The notes beneath the pieces are model-generated. The model was not told the DNA's origin and did no database searches. It was given only the letters and a program-made list of their open reading frames with translations. This document shows positions 33,828-43,199 of a stretch of 48,438 bases of DNA, in pieces; position 1 is the stretch's first letter; the number at the start of each line of letters is the position of its first letter. Source of the stretch: Archaeoglobus sp. (GTDB lineage: Archaea; Halobacteriota; Archaeoglobi; Archaeoglobales; Archaeoglobaceae). Where the stretch lies: NCBI RefSeq assembly GCF_017656475.1, contig NZ_JACDNT010000014.1, forward strand, positions 1 to 48,438. The letters are read 5' to 3'. A program made the position numbers and the translations under genes.

Positions 33828-35048
33828 ATGATTGACGGCCTTCCAACACTGGATGACATATCTTACAAAGGAAAGCACGTTCTGCTAAGGGTTGACATCA
33901 ACGCCCCAATCGTGAACTCAACAATTCTGGACACGAGCAGATTTGAGAGCCACATTCCGACGATTGAAGCTCTTGAAGACTCCAAGCTCGTGCTGATTGC
34001 TCACCAGAGCAGGCCCGGGAAAAAGGATTTTACTACTCTTGAAAGCCATGCATCAACTCTTTCAAAGCTACTCGGAAAAAGAGTAGAATACGTAGACGAG
34101 ATTTTCAGCAGAGGTGTTCTCAGGAAAATAAAGGAGATGGAAGACGGAGACATACTTCTGCTGGAGAACGTGAGGTTTTACTCGGAGGAGCAGTTAAACA
34201 GGAGCGCTGAGGAGCACGCTGAATGCCATTTAGTTAAGAAGCTAAGCAACGCCTTTGACATCTTCGTCAACGATGCCTTCTCCGCATCCCACCGAAGCCA
34301 CGCATCCCTTGTAGGCTTCATTCCCGTTTTGCCATCCGTTGTGGGAAGGCTGGTGGAGAATGAAGTAACAGCTTTAAGCAAACCTCTAAAGGGTGAGGGG
34401 AGAAAGATTTTCGTTCTTGGAGGAGCCAAAATCAAGGACTCCGTTAAGGTGCTAAAAAACGTGCTTGAAAACGGGATAGCAGAGAAGGTCGTTCTGACGG
34501 GTGTTGTCGCCAACTACTTCTTAATGCTCAAAGGATTCGACATAGGGGAAGTGAACAGAAAGGTCGTGGAGGACAACAAGGAAGACGTAAATGACGACGA
34601 AATGAGGGTGATTCTTGAGAAGTACTCTGACAAAATTATCCTCCCAATTGACTTCGGGATAGAAAAAGATGGTGTTAGGGCGGATATCTCCTTGGAGAAG
34701 TTTGATGGCAAATACAGAATTATGGATATCGGGCTTGAGACCGTCAACAAGCTTTCGGAAATCATCCCGCAGTACGACTACGTGGTTTTGAACGGTCCTG
34801 CGGGAGTTTTTGAGGATGAGCGCTTCTCTCTTGGAACATACGAGATCCTTAGGGCTGCTACAAAAGCAGGCTACTCGGTAGTTGGTGGGGGGCATATAGC
34901 TTCCGCAGCCCGCCTCTTCGGCCTCTCGAACAAATTCAGCCACATATCGACTGCAGGAGGGGCATGTATCAGGTTCCTGAGCGGTGAAAAGCTTGTGGCT
35001 CTGGAAGTCATCAAAGAATACTGGAAGAAAAAGTGGAGTAAATCTTAA
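33828..35048 (+). CDS. pgk: Phosphoglycerate kinase
   Basis: The 406-residue archaeal-type enzyme interconverts 1,3-bisphosphoglycerate and 3-phosphoglycerate, serving gluconeogenesis here. Motifs are LLRVDINAPI, LENVRFYSEE, NDAFSASHRSHAS, LGGAKIKDSVKVL, NGPAGVFEDE and VGGGHIASAARLFG. The catalytic N-domain arginine is in RVDIN. Transcription is likely leaderless from the box at 33797-33808. Confidence 0.97.
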   Translation: MIDGLPTLDDISYKGKHVLLRVDINAPIVNSTILDTSRFESHIPTIEALEDSKLVLIAHQSRPGKKDFTTLESHASTLSKLLGKRVEYVDEIFSRGVLRKIKEMEDGDILLLENVRFYSEEQLNRSAEEHAECHLVKKLSNAFDIFVNDAFSASHRSHASLVGFIPVLPSVVGRLVENEVTALSKPLKGEGRKIFVLGGAKIKDSVKVLKNVLENGIAEKVVLTGVVANYFLMLKGFDIGEVNRKVVEDNKEDVNDDEMRVILEKYSDKIILPIDFGIEKDGVRADISLEKFDGKYRIMDIGLETVNKLSEIIPQYDYVVLNGPAGVFEDERFSLGTYEILRAATKAGYSVVGGGHIASAARLFGLSNKFSHISTAGGACIRFLSGEKLVALEVIKEYWKKKWSKS

Positions 35049-35174
35049 TTTTTTAAAATTCTATACGATAAAATTTTTATGGTCTCCATTTTCTTAAAGG
35101 ATTAATCGGATTTATATTTAATTCAGAAAACGTTAAATATTGTCCACAATTTTCAAATGAAGAGGTGTGATAAA

Positions 35175-36605
35175 ATGAATTCCAGGGAAGAATATGAAAA
35201 AAAGCTTATCAGTCCTGAAGAGGCTGCAGGGCTTGTAGAGAATGGAATGCACATCGAATTGGGTGGGGCTGCGAACACGGCACTCATTATAGACAAATAC
35301 CTCGCAAAAAGAAAGGATGAGCTTGAATACGTAAAAGTAGGGACCTTCATAGATCTTGCTCACTACGAGTTCCTCAAGGCAGATCCAAATGGAGAGGTGT
35401 TCGAGTGGTCGAGCGGATTTCTCTACAGACCTGTAAGAAAAACGAGCAAGGTACTTGGGCCATGCGTTTTCAGGCCAAACCTGTATCATGACGTTCCGAG
35501 AATTGTCAGGGAATTCTCAAAAGACTACGACCCAATAGATATTGCCTACATTGTCACAACACCCATGGACAAGCACGGTTACTTCAATTTTGGACTTACC
35601 TGCTCGCACATGAAAGCGCTCGCAGAGGTTGCCAAGAAGGTTGTGGTGGTTGTCAAGGAAAACATGCCCTGGATTAATGGAGGTTACGACGAGTGCATCC
35701 ACATCTCGGAGGTTGACTACATCGTTGAAGACAATGAGATGCCTGTCCCCTTCATACCATTCACACCACCACCGACCAAAGAGGATGAAATGATCGCCGA
35801 AAACATACTCAACGCCGAGACAAAAGATGGCAGAAAGCTCATTCAGGATAGTTCTACAATTCAGGTGGGAATTGGTGGTCTTCCAGATACGGTTGTTAAG
35901 CTGTTAAAGGAGAGCGGATACAAGAACCTTGGTGTACATACCGAGATGATAGGCGACGGTACGCTCGAACTAATTGAGGAAGGTATAGTCACCAACGATC
36001 AGAAAAAGCTCGACAGGGGAAAAAGTGTTTTTACATTCTCTCTCGGATCGCTGAAGCTCTACGAATACCTCGACAGGAATCCAGAGGTTGCAACGTATCC
36101 TGTTGACTACACAAACGACCCGTTCATAATAGCCCAGCAACCGAAAATGTTCTCCCTCAACCAGGCTGCGGAGGCCGACCTAATGGGACAGGTAAATTCA
36201 GAGCAGATGGGACTTATCTCACCAACCGGCAAGCTTTACCAAGTGAGCGGTACCGGTGGGCAGCTTGACTTTGTGATGGGGTGCCTTTTCAGCAGAGACA
36301 GACAGGGGTTCAGTGTTCTTGCCATGTACTCCACTCACAATGGCACGTCAAGAATAAAGCCCATCCTCCCACCGGGTGCAGCGGTTACCGTGCCGAGAAG
36401 CATGGTACAGGTTATAGCAACTGAGTGGGGAGTTGCGTATCTCAAGGGACTGACAGTCAAGGAGAGAGCAATCGCAATGATACATCTTGCCCATCCTGAT
36501 CATAGAGACTGGCTGGAGAAGGAGGCAGAAAAGCTCGGCCTTTTGCCACCAAACTACACAATTCCCGCTGGAACACCGGATTATGTACTTTACAAGAGGG
36601 ATTAA
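35175..36605 (+). CDS. Acetyl-CoA hydrolase / 4-hydroxybutyrate CoA-transferase family
   Basis: This 476-residue class I-like CoA transferase has two Rossmann-like domains. The catalytic glutamate is in NLGVHTEMIGDG, and the CoA-binding QVGIGGLPDTV and GQVNSEQ segments are present. The ATG at 35175 follows a GAGGTGTGAT ribosome site; an upstream in-frame ATG at 35157 would lie before it. A TATA-like AAACGTTAAATATTG lies around 35130-35144. Substrate specificity within the family (acetate, succinate or 4-hydroxybutyrate) cannot be assigned. The 126-base gap before it holds only promoter-like A/T sequence. Confidence 0.88.
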   Translation: MNSREEYEKKLISPEEAAGLVENGMHIELGGAANTALIIDKYLAKRKDELEYVKVGTFIDLAHYEFLKADPNGEVFEWSSGFLYRPVRKTSKVLGPCVFRPNLYHDVPRIVREFSKDYDPIDIAYIVTTPMDKHGYFNFGLTCSHMKALAEVAKKVVVVVKENMPWINGGYDECIHISEVDYIVEDNEMPVPFIPFTPPPTKEDEMIAENILNAETKDGRKLIQDSSTIQVGIGGLPDTVVKLLKESGYKNLGVHTEMIGDGTLELIEEGIVTNDQKKLDRGKSVFTFSLGSLKLYEYLDRNPEVATYPVDYTNDPFIIAQQPKMFSLNQAAEADLMGQVNSEQMGLISPTGKLYQVSGTGGQLDFVMGCLFSRDRQGFSVLAMYSTHNGTSRIKPILPPGAAVTVPRSMVQVIATEWGVAYLKGLTVKERAIAMIHLAHPDHRDWLEKEAEKLGLLPPNYTIPAGTPDYVLYKRD

Positions 36606-36634
36606 ACTTTTAAATTTTTGTATTAAGACAAATT

Positions 36635-37987
36635 ATGCAACTGAAAAAGGCTGCACTCCTATCATCCGGTGTTGCATCATTCCTCACACCCTTCATGGGC
36701 TCGTCAACAAATATAGCTCTTCCAGCAGTAGGAAGGGAATTCCAGATAGACGCCATAACTCTCGGTTGGATTGCCACATCCTATCTTCTTGCAGCAGGCA
36801 TGTTTTCAGTTCCTTTCGGCAGAATCGCAGACATAGCCGGAAGGAAGAGGGTTTTCGTTTTTGGACTGCTTGTTTTCAGTCTTGGCTCTATCTTGTCATC
36901 CCTTGCCCCCTCACCTGAATCTCTCATAGCGTTCAGGGTTCTACAGGGCACTGGTGGGGCGATGATTTTCGCCACTTCAGTGGCAATTCTCACTTCGGTA
37001 TTTCCTCCTCAGGAGAGGGGAAAGGCAATCGGCATTAATACAGGTGCAGTTTACACTGGACTGAGTGTAGGGCCAATAGGCGGAGGGCTTTTGACGCAAA
37101 ACCTCGGTTGGAGGAGCCTTTTTCTATCAAGCGGCATTATCGGTCTCTTCGCCCTAATCGTTGCAATAATGTATCTCAAAGAGGAGTGGGCTGATGCAAA
37201 GGGCGAAAAATTCGACTATGTTGGCTCAACGATTTATGCAGCCATGCTGCTATTCCTGATTTACGGTTTTTCTGAGTTCTCAGTACCATTCCTGCTTCTC
37301 GGCATAATTCTGGCTGCAATTTTCGTTGTGTATGAGAACAGACAGGAGCACCCGGTCTTTGCAGTAAAACTTCTTCTGAGCAACCTGACCTTTTCCCTTT
37401 CAAGCCTCGCCGCTCTGCTGAACTATGCAACAACTTTCGCAGTCGGATTTTTGATGAGCCTCTACCTTCAATACATAAAGGGCTTCGATGCTCAGACAGC
37501 CGGCTTCATTCTCGTCTCGCAGCCGGTAGTGATGGCTCTCTTCGCTCCAATTGCGGGATGGATTTCGGACAGAATAGAGCCGAGGGTCGTTGCCTCTGCC
37601 GGAATGGCCGTGACAACATTATCTCTCATCTTTTTCGCAACTATTGACAGCAATACTGCTCTCAGCAACATAATAGCTTACCTCATGCTCCTCGGTTTCG
37701 GCATAGCTCTTTTCAGCTCTCCAAATACCAATGCAATCATGAGTTCGGTGGAGAGGAGATTTTACGGAATAGCCTCTGCTACGGTCGCAACAATGCGTCT
37801 TGTAGGTCAAACGTTGAGCATGGCACTCGTTATGCTCGTCTTCTCCTTAATTATAGGAAGAGTAAAGATAACACCGGAATATTACGGTGGATTTATCGAA
37901 TGCTCAAAGATAGCTTTCACAATCTTTGCTGCACTCTGCTTTGTTGGAATTTTTGCATCCTTGGGTAGAGGAAAAATAAGAGGTTAA
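36635..37987 (+). CDS. MFS drug:H+ antiporter-like transporter (DHA2 type)
   Basis: The 450-residue protein has about 14 hydrophobic segments. It shows the MFS motif A FGRIADIAGRKRVFVFG after helix 2 and antiporter motif C-like GLSVGPIGGGLL in helix 5, which point to export by proton exchange. The A/T box at 36607-36617 lies about 23 bases before the ATG, with no ribosome site. It ends four bases into the convergent phosphatidyltransferase gene. Confidence 0.88.
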   Translation: MQLKKAALLSSGVASFLTPFMGSSTNIALPAVGREFQIDAITLGWIATSYLLAAGMFSVPFGRIADIAGRKRVFVFGLLVFSLGSILSSLAPSPESLIAFRVLQGTGGAMIFATSVAILTSVFPPQERGKAIGINTGAVYTGLSVGPIGGGLLTQNLGWRSLFLSSGIIGLFALIVAIMYLKEEWADAKGEKFDYVGSTIYAAMLLFLIYGFSEFSVPFLLLGIILAAIFVVYENRQEHPVFAVKLLLSNLTFSLSSLAALLNYATTFAVGFLMSLYLQYIKGFDAQTAGFILVSQPVVMALFAPIAGWISDRIEPRVVASAGMAVTTLSLIFFATIDSNTALSNIIAYLMLLGFGIALFSSPNTNAIMSSVERRFYGIASATVATMRLVGQTLSMALVMLVFSLIIGRVKITPEYYGGFIECSKIAFTIFAALCFVGIFASLGRGKIRG

Positions 37988-38550
37988 TCAAGCTGCTTCA
38001 GCGTATGAATCATGCGGTGGATTGTTGTTATGAAACCCAGTATAGCCACGATCCATAGCGTTGCCAGATATACATTCACAGCACTTCCGCTTGCATAGCC
38101 GTACAGCAGACCGACCATAATGATGGCAAGCCTCGTGTCCCTCCCTCCGATTCCAACTTTACATTCTGCTCCCTCAGCCTCGGCCATTGCTCTGGTTATG
38201 CTGACCCCAAATGAGCCCACCACAGCCATAAAGCCCGCAAGCCACAGTTCTGCGGGATACAAGTAAACCATTCCGATAACGATTGCGGCATCAACAAACC
38301 TGTCGAAGACTCTGTCGAGGTAAGCTCCCTTTCTGGTAACCCTGCCCGTCAATCTTGCCAGATCGCCATCTGTGCAGTCGAGAATTTGTGATATGAAGAG
38401 AGTAAGCACACCCCAGTAGATCTCTCCAGATGCAATGACCGCTGCTGCTCCCAATCCGACGATTGTGGCAATGATGGTGATTAAATTCGGCGAAACGCCA
38501 GTTTTTGAGAGGATTCTTGCAAGAGGCTTAGAAAACCTTCTGTAAACCAA
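37984..38550 (-). CDS. CDP-alcohol phosphatidyltransferase family protein, 5' end possibly frameshifted
   Basis: The 188-residue membrane enzyme has about six hydrophobic segments and the full catalytic signature DGDLAR...G...D...D (D61, G62, A65, R66, G75, D79, D83). It would transfer a phospho-alcohol from a CDP-activated donor to make a phospholipid or phosphodiester solute. The longest frame begins at TTG 38550, which lacks a ribosome site. An ATG at 38572 with a strong GGGGGTGAT site is one base out of frame. Removing one G of ATGGG would give a natural N-terminus MEYLLTELVYRRF, so a single-base insertion is suspected. Confidence 0.85.
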   Translation of the reverse strand: MVYRRFSKPLARILSKTGVSPNLITIIATIVGLGAAAVIASGEIYWGVLTLFISQILDCTDGDLARLTGRVTRKGAYLDRVFDRFVDAAIVIGMVYLYPAELWLAGFMAVVGSFGVSITRAMAEAEGAECKVGIGGRDTRLAIIMVGLLYGYASGSAVNVYLATLWIVAILGFITTIHRMIHTLKQLD

Positions 38551-38600
38551 TTCTGTCAGCAGATACTCCCATTTGATTTAAATCACCCCCATGTAGGTAA

Positions 38601-38611
38601 TTTTAAATAAC
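38601..38611 (+). promoter_or_regulatory. TATA box of the nucleotidyltransferase gene
   Basis: TTTTAAATAAC is centred about 26 bases before the ATG at 38631; no ribosome site is seen, so translation is probably leaderless. Confidence 0.5.
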
Positions 38612-38630
38612 TCTCCTTTTAACATTTTTC

Positions 38631-39356
38631 ATGGAGGCAGTAATACTCGCTGCAGGTTTCGGTTCTCGATTGGGTCATCACACTCGCGAGATACCCAAGG
38701 CTCTCCTGAAAGTTGGAAAAAGACCGCTGATTTACTACACAATCCAAACGCTGATGAAGAACGGCATAAAAGACGTAATAGTCGTTACCGGGCACAAGGG
38801 ATATGTTTTGAGAGATTATCTTTCGCAGTTCGACCTCAATTTCAGATTTGTTCACAACAGCCTGTACAAGAAAACCAACAACATCTACAGCCTTTACCTC
38901 GCAATGGACCACGTCAGCGGTGGATTTTACATTCTGAATTCCGACGTGCTCTTCCATCCAGGCATCTTCCAGAAACTACACTCATCCACAAAAGAGAACC
39001 TAATTCTGTCCGTTGACGACTTTAAAGAGCTTGGAGAGGAGGAAATGAAGGTCAAAATCGAGAATGGTGTGGTAAAGAGAATAAGCAAACAGCTTGATCC
39101 TTCAAAAGCAGATGGTGAGTACATAGGCATTGCAAAAGTTGAGGAGAACACCGTTGATGACCTCTACAACCACATTTCAAAAGTTATGGAGAGAAAAGGA
39201 AGAAGAGTGTTCTACGAGGAGGCGTTTCAGTCAATGATGGACGATAACATCGCTGTTTATTACGAATCCACCGATGGATTGCCTTGGATCGAAATAGACA
39301 CACCTGCAGACCTGATGAAGGCAAGATACGAAATTTATCCCAGAATTCAGTTTTGA
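38631..39356 (+). CDS. Sugar/alcohol-phosphate nucleotidyltransferase
   Basis: The 241-residue protein has the NTP-binding signature AVILAAGFGSRLGHHTREIPKALLKVG and ILNSDVLFHP, with a metal-binding Asp. The product helix ends in WIEIDTPADLMKARYEI, typical of cytidylyltransferases that activate choline-, inositol- or glycerol-phosphate-like substrates. It lies divergent to the CDP-alcohol phosphatidyltransferase. Together they could form an activate-then-transfer pair making a polar lipid headgroup or a solute such as di-inositol phosphate, but this is inference from context. Confidence 0.88.
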   Translation: MEAVILAAGFGSRLGHHTREIPKALLKVGKRPLIYYTIQTLMKNGIKDVIVVTGHKGYVLRDYLSQFDLNFRFVHNSLYKKTNNIYSLYLAMDHVSGGFYILNSDVLFHPGIFQKLHSSTKENLILSVDDFKELGEEEMKVKIENGVVKRISKQLDPSKADGEYIGIAKVEENTVDDLYNHISKVMERKGRRVFYEEAFQSMMDDNIAVYYESTDGLPWIEIDTPADLMKARYEIYPRIQF

Positions 39357-39391
39357 GGAAAAGAAATATAGACCCATTTTTTACTTGAAGT

Positions 39392-40555
39392 ATGGCAATC
39401 GGTTTTTCATTTACTGAGGAGCAGGAGGACATCAGAAGGGCTGCAAGAGAGTTTGCGGAGAAGGAGTTTACACCAGAGCTGGCGAGGGAGTGTGATCGAG
39501 AGGAAAAATTCCCCTACGAACTCTGGAAGAAGTGTGCAAAGCTTGGTTTCCATGCAGTTGATATTCCCGAAGAGTATGGCGGAGGCGGATATGGCCCAAT
39601 TGAGAAGATGATCGTGATGGAGGAATTCTCGGCTGTGAATCCGGGTTTAGGGCTTGCGTGTTTGCTACCAACTTTTGGCTTCGAGATTCTCGTTCTGCAC
39701 GGCAACGAGGAGCAGAGAGAAAAGTGGCTCACGAAGCTTGCGAGAGGAGACGTGATAATGGGCATGGCCAACACAGAACCAGATGCAGGGAGCGATGCCG
39801 CGAACATCAAGACGAGAGCGGTGAAGGAGGGGGACGAGTGGGTAATCAACGGGACGAAGCAGTTCATCAGCAACGGGTCTATAGCCGACTTTTTGCTTGT
39901 AACCGCAAGAACGAGGGAGATGGATCCAAAAGCGAAGCACAGGGGCATAAGCTACTTCATCGTTGAAACGGACAGGGAAGGGTACAAGGCCAACAAGATA
40001 AAGGGCAAGATGGGGATCAGGGCAACTGATACGGCCGAGATTAGCTTCAGCAACGTAAGAGTTCCGGCGGAGAACCTTATTGGTGAGGAAGGTAAAGGCT
40101 TCTACTATATGATGGAGTTCTTCGACATAAGTAGAGTATGGGTTGGTGCGCAGGCTGTGGGAATCGCGAAGGGTGCCTTAAAGCTCGTTATTGACTATGT
40201 AAAGCAGAGGAAGACGTTCAATCTACCTCTCGCCACTTACCAGTACATACAGTTCAAGATTGCTGAGCTCGCTACGAAGATTGAGGCTGCGAGAACGCTC
40301 GTCTACAGGGCCGCTGCCGTGCAGGTGGAGCAGGGCAAGCCAGACAACACACTCTCGTCGATGGCAAAGTGGTATGCTGGAGAGGTTGCTGTGGAGACGA
40401 CAAACTGGGCCCTCCAGTTCCATGGCGGTTATGGATACATCGACGAATACGCCATAAACCAGTTCTACAGGGATGCAAAAATAACGGAAATCTACGAGGG
40501 TGCGAAGGAGATAGAGAAGCTGATTATTGCGAGGAATCTGCTCGGTTTTAGATGA
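39392..40555 (+). CDS. acd: Acyl-CoA dehydrogenase
   Basis: The 387-residue FAD enzyme introduces the 2,3 double bond in acyl-CoA, passing electrons to an electron-transfer flavoprotein. Motifs are MANTEPDAGSDAANIKTRA, WVINGTKQFISNG, the FAD-binding QFHGGYGYIDEY and the C-terminal DAKITEIYEGAKEIEK, in which the YEG glutamate is the catalytic base. An A/T box at 39364-39373 lies about 25 bases before the ATG. Archaeoglobus uses many such genes for fatty-acid degradation. Confidence 0.95.
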   Translation: MAIGFSFTEEQEDIRRAAREFAEKEFTPELARECDREEKFPYELWKKCAKLGFHAVDIPEEYGGGGYGPIEKMIVMEEFSAVNPGLGLACLLPTFGFEILVLHGNEEQREKWLTKLARGDVIMGMANTEPDAGSDAANIKTRAVKEGDEWVINGTKQFISNGSIADFLLVTARTREMDPKAKHRGISYFIVETDREGYKANKIKGKMGIRATDTAEISFSNVRVPAENLIGEEGKGFYYMMEFFDISRVWVGAQAVGIAKGALKLVIDYVKQRKTFNLPLATYQYIQFKIAELATKIEAARTLVYRAAAVQVEQGKPDNTLSSMAKWYAGEVAVETTNWALQFHGGYGYIDEYAINQFYRDAKITEIYEGAKEIEKLIIARNLLGFR

Positions 40556-40593
40556 TTTTAAATTTTTTAGTCTTTAAGGGAAATTAAACCCTT

Positions 40594-42372
40594 TCACTTT
40601 TTAAGCCCCTTCCTGAGTCGCTCAAGGTTCTCCCAAACCCTGTCAAGGTCTGCAATAAGCTCTGTAACTCTGTCTATGTTTGAAATTACTCTCCCATAAA
40701 CATCATCTCCGAGCTTTTCTCTCAGCTCGCAAAATGCCCTTGCCGCTGCAAGAGGGTTTCTTATTCTGTCCACCAAATAGGAGACGAGCTTTATGTTCTC
40801 GCCAATCTCTTCAATGAGCTTTCTCCTATCCGTTACGTCTCTCGCAACTCCGTGTATAGCGACGGCTTCATTGCCCTCAATTACGGGATGCGAAACGACT
40901 TCGAGCCATAACACATTGCCATTCTTGGCCTTTACAGGAATCTCGTAGGGCTCTGTGGGTGTTTTGGTTTCGACAATTTTCCTTATCTTCTCTCTAACGA
41001 GGTCATGATACGGTTCAGGAACAACATCCCAGACGCTGACATCTTCACCTTCCTTATAACCAAGAAGTTCCAGAGCTCTCCTGTTCACTTTAATGAAACG
41101 ACCTTCGAGGTCGTGGACGTAGAGGATGTCGTTGGTGCTGTTCCAGAGGTACTCGTAGCTTTCCAGAGATCTCCTCAGCTTATCTTCCATCCGCTTCCTC
41201 TCTGTTATGTCCCTTACAAACTCAACGACCATTTTAACCTTGCCATCTTCAATAACGGGATAGCTAAACAGTTCCACCCATTCTATTGGAGTTCCTATGG
41301 GAGTTTGATGCTCTCCTCTCTTCATCTCACCGGTTTTCATGGCCTCAATTGTGGGACAGTTTTCGCATGGCTCTTTGCGGTTATGGTAAGCTTCGTAGCA
41401 CTTCTTTCCCACCACATTTCCATACCACTTCTCCATGGCATGGTTGACCATTATGACGTTCATCTCAGTGTCAAGAACGCTTATGCCGTCCTGTATTGCG
41501 TCGAAGACTGCTTTAAGAAATTCTTCATTTCTCTTAATCTCCTCAGTTCTTTTTGCAACAACTCTACCTAAGTAGGCATTGAGACCGAGAGCAGCTATCA
41601 ACACTGCGAATAGGGCTGCCAAAGCGTAGTAAACCCAACCGGGTACGACTTCAACCTTTGGCCCGAGCCACCTGTCCAGCGATTGGTGGTATATCGAATT
41701 ACGGTCGGACTTCAGGGCTGCAAGGTGTTCGTCAATCTTTTCTAGCACAGCTTCATCTTTTCCAGCAAATCTCAGCTCAACAGGTCCAAAAATAAGTTCA
41801 CTCTCCCTGAGGCCATAATCTTCGGCGTAGAGGGAAGCATAGATTCTCGAAACAACTCCAGCATCCGCTCTACCAGCAACTATTTCCTCCATCACATCTT
41901 TGTAGTCACCCTCAATTTCAAGAATCTGACACTTGATGTTGAATCCATCAACGAGCTCTTTCAGTTCCTCCGTATATACATCCCTTTTTACCCCTGCAAC
42001 CTTCAAACCATCAAGCTTCAGAATGGAGTTTAGTTCCTCTTTTCCAACAATAACGCCCCAGTTCGTAAATATTACCTCTTTGTTGAAGCTGAACTTCTCA
42101 GCCCTTTCCTCCGTGTAGGCAACGTCGACTACGAGGTCTAACTCACCCCTTTCGAGCCTTTCAAGCAAGTTCGGAAAGCTGTCGTAAACATACTCGACTT
42201 TCCAACCCTCCCTATCAGCTATGTATTCGAGAATATCGATGAAAAATCCCCTTGCCTCTCCATCCTCCACAAATACCATTGGGGGGTTATCATAGACACC
42301 AACTTTCAGAGCTAAGGCTGAATTGGGAATCAGAAGCAGTACAAATGTGATTATGAGAATGTGTTTTTTCAT
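40594..42372 (-). CDS. Membrane PAS sensor with periplasmic solute-binding domain, lacking kinase core
   Basis: The 592-residue protein has a signal peptide (1-22), an extracytoplasmic SBP_bac_3-type domain (about 23-240), one membrane helix (about 246-268), PAS 1 (285-392, with C325 and CENC at 336-339) and PAS 2 (404-515). A helical C-terminus at 516-592 contains SYLVDRIRNPLAA, an H-box in which the phospho-accepting histidine is replaced by D535. No HATPase domain follows; the protein simply stops. The ATG at 42372 is 27 bases from a TATA box. The ORF can be extended to 42453 only through the promoter. Confidence 0.85.
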   Translation of the reverse strand: MKKHILIITFVLLLIPNSALALKVGVYDNPPMVFVEDGEARGFFIDILEYIADREGWKVEYVYDSFPNLLERLERGELDLVVDVAYTEERAEKFSFNKEVIFTNWGVIVGKEELNSILKLDGLKVAGVKRDVYTEELKELVDGFNIKCQILEIEGDYKDVMEEIVAGRADAGVVSRIYASLYAEDYGLRESELIFGPVELRFAGKDEAVLEKIDEHLAALKSDRNSIYHQSLDRWLGPKVEVVPGWVYYALAALFAVLIAALGLNAYLGRVVAKRTEEIKRNEEFLKAVFDAIQDGISVLDTEMNVIMVNHAMEKWYGNVVGKKCYEAYHNRKEPCENCPTIEAMKTGEMKRGEHQTPIGTPIEWVELFSYPVIEDGKVKMVVEFVRDITERKRMEDKLRRSLESYEYLWNSTNDILYVHDLEGRFIKVNRRALELLGYKEGEDVSVWDVVPEPYHDLVREKIRKIVETKTPTEPYEIPVKAKNGNVLWLEVVSHPVIEGNEAVAIHGVARDVTDRRKLIEEIGENIKLVSYLVDRIRNPLAAARAFCELREKLGDDVYGRVISNIDRVTELIADLDRVWENLERLRKGLKK

Positions 42373-42392
42373 TATAATTAATAAGGGCAAGT

Positions 42393-42430
42393 CACTTATA
42401 AAAGCATTTTTGAAGGAAATTCTTAATAAC
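42393..42430. promoter_or_regulatory. Divergent promoters for the PAS sensor and the TatD-like gene
   Basis: CACTTATAAAAGC at 42393-42405 is centred 27 bases from the sensor ATG, and AATTCTTAATAAC at 42418-42430 is centred about 27 bases from the ATG at 42452. Both imply leaderless starts. Confidence 0.5.
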
Positions 42431-42451
42431 CCCAGCAGCCTTTCGTAGAAC

Positions 42452-43198
42452 ATGTATTTCGACTCTCACCTTCATTCTGAAGGGCTCGGATTCAGCGAGC
42501 TTAAGACGTTATCCCAAAATCAGATAAAAGAGGTCTGCAGCCTTGCATTCTTCCCCGTAAAGCCCAAATACCCACAAACCATGGTTGATGTTTTCAGAAA
42601 GCTCATGGAGTTCGAGCCGATGAGATGTGAAGCAGCAGGAATCAGGATGTACCCTGCTGTCGGCATTCATCCTCGCTGCATTCCTCCTGACTATGAATTC
42701 GTGCTGAAGTATCTCGAAGAAGGGGAATGGGTTGCATTTGGTGAGATAGGGCTTGAACTCGTTACCGATGAGGAGGTTGAGGTTCTCAAATCCCAGCTTG
42801 GGCTGGCGAAGAAGCTTGATGTGCCTTGCATAATCCACACTCCGAGAGGGGAGAAGGTTAAGGCTACCAGAAAAACAATTGAGATTCTCAACAGCCTCGA
42901 CTTTCCCCCCCAGTTAGCCGTAATCGATCACGTCAATTTCGAAACCATCGACATGGTTCTTGAGACAGAATACTGGATTGGTCTCACCATCCAGCCCGGA
43001 AAGCTCTCTCCAGATGATGCTGCAAGAATTGTTGCCGAATACGGAAGCGAAAGGTTTATGCTGAACAGTGACGCCGGTTACAGGGACGTGGAGATTGCAA
43101 CAGTTGCATCGGCAGCGGAGAAAATTGCTGAAAATGTGGGAAAAGATGAGGCAGAGAGAGTTGCAAGAAAGAACGCAAGAAAGTTCCTGAGGTTGTAG
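42452..43198 (+). CDS. TatD-like metal-dependent hydrolase
   Basis: The 248-residue TIM-barrel protein has metal-binding motifs in order: DSHLHSEG (5-12), [30 protein letters not shown] and LNSDAGY. It belongs to the archaeal branch of TatD-related hydrolases, whose substrate is unknown; nuclease activity is plausible. It is followed two bases later by dCMP deaminase, so the two form an operon. Confidence 0.88.
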   Translation: MYFDSHLHSEGLGFSELKTLSQNQIKEVCSLAFFPVKPKYPQTMVDVFRKLMEFEPMRCEAAGIRMYPAVGIHPRCIPPDYEFVLKYLEEGEWVAFGEIGLELVTDEEVEVLKSQLGLAKKLDVPCIIHTPRGEKVKATRKTIEILNSLDFPPQLAVIDHVNFETIDMVLETEYWIGLTIQPGKLSPDDAARIVAEYGSERFMLNSDAGYRDVEIATVASAAEKIAENVGKDEAERVARKNARKFLRL

Positions 43199-43199
43199 C

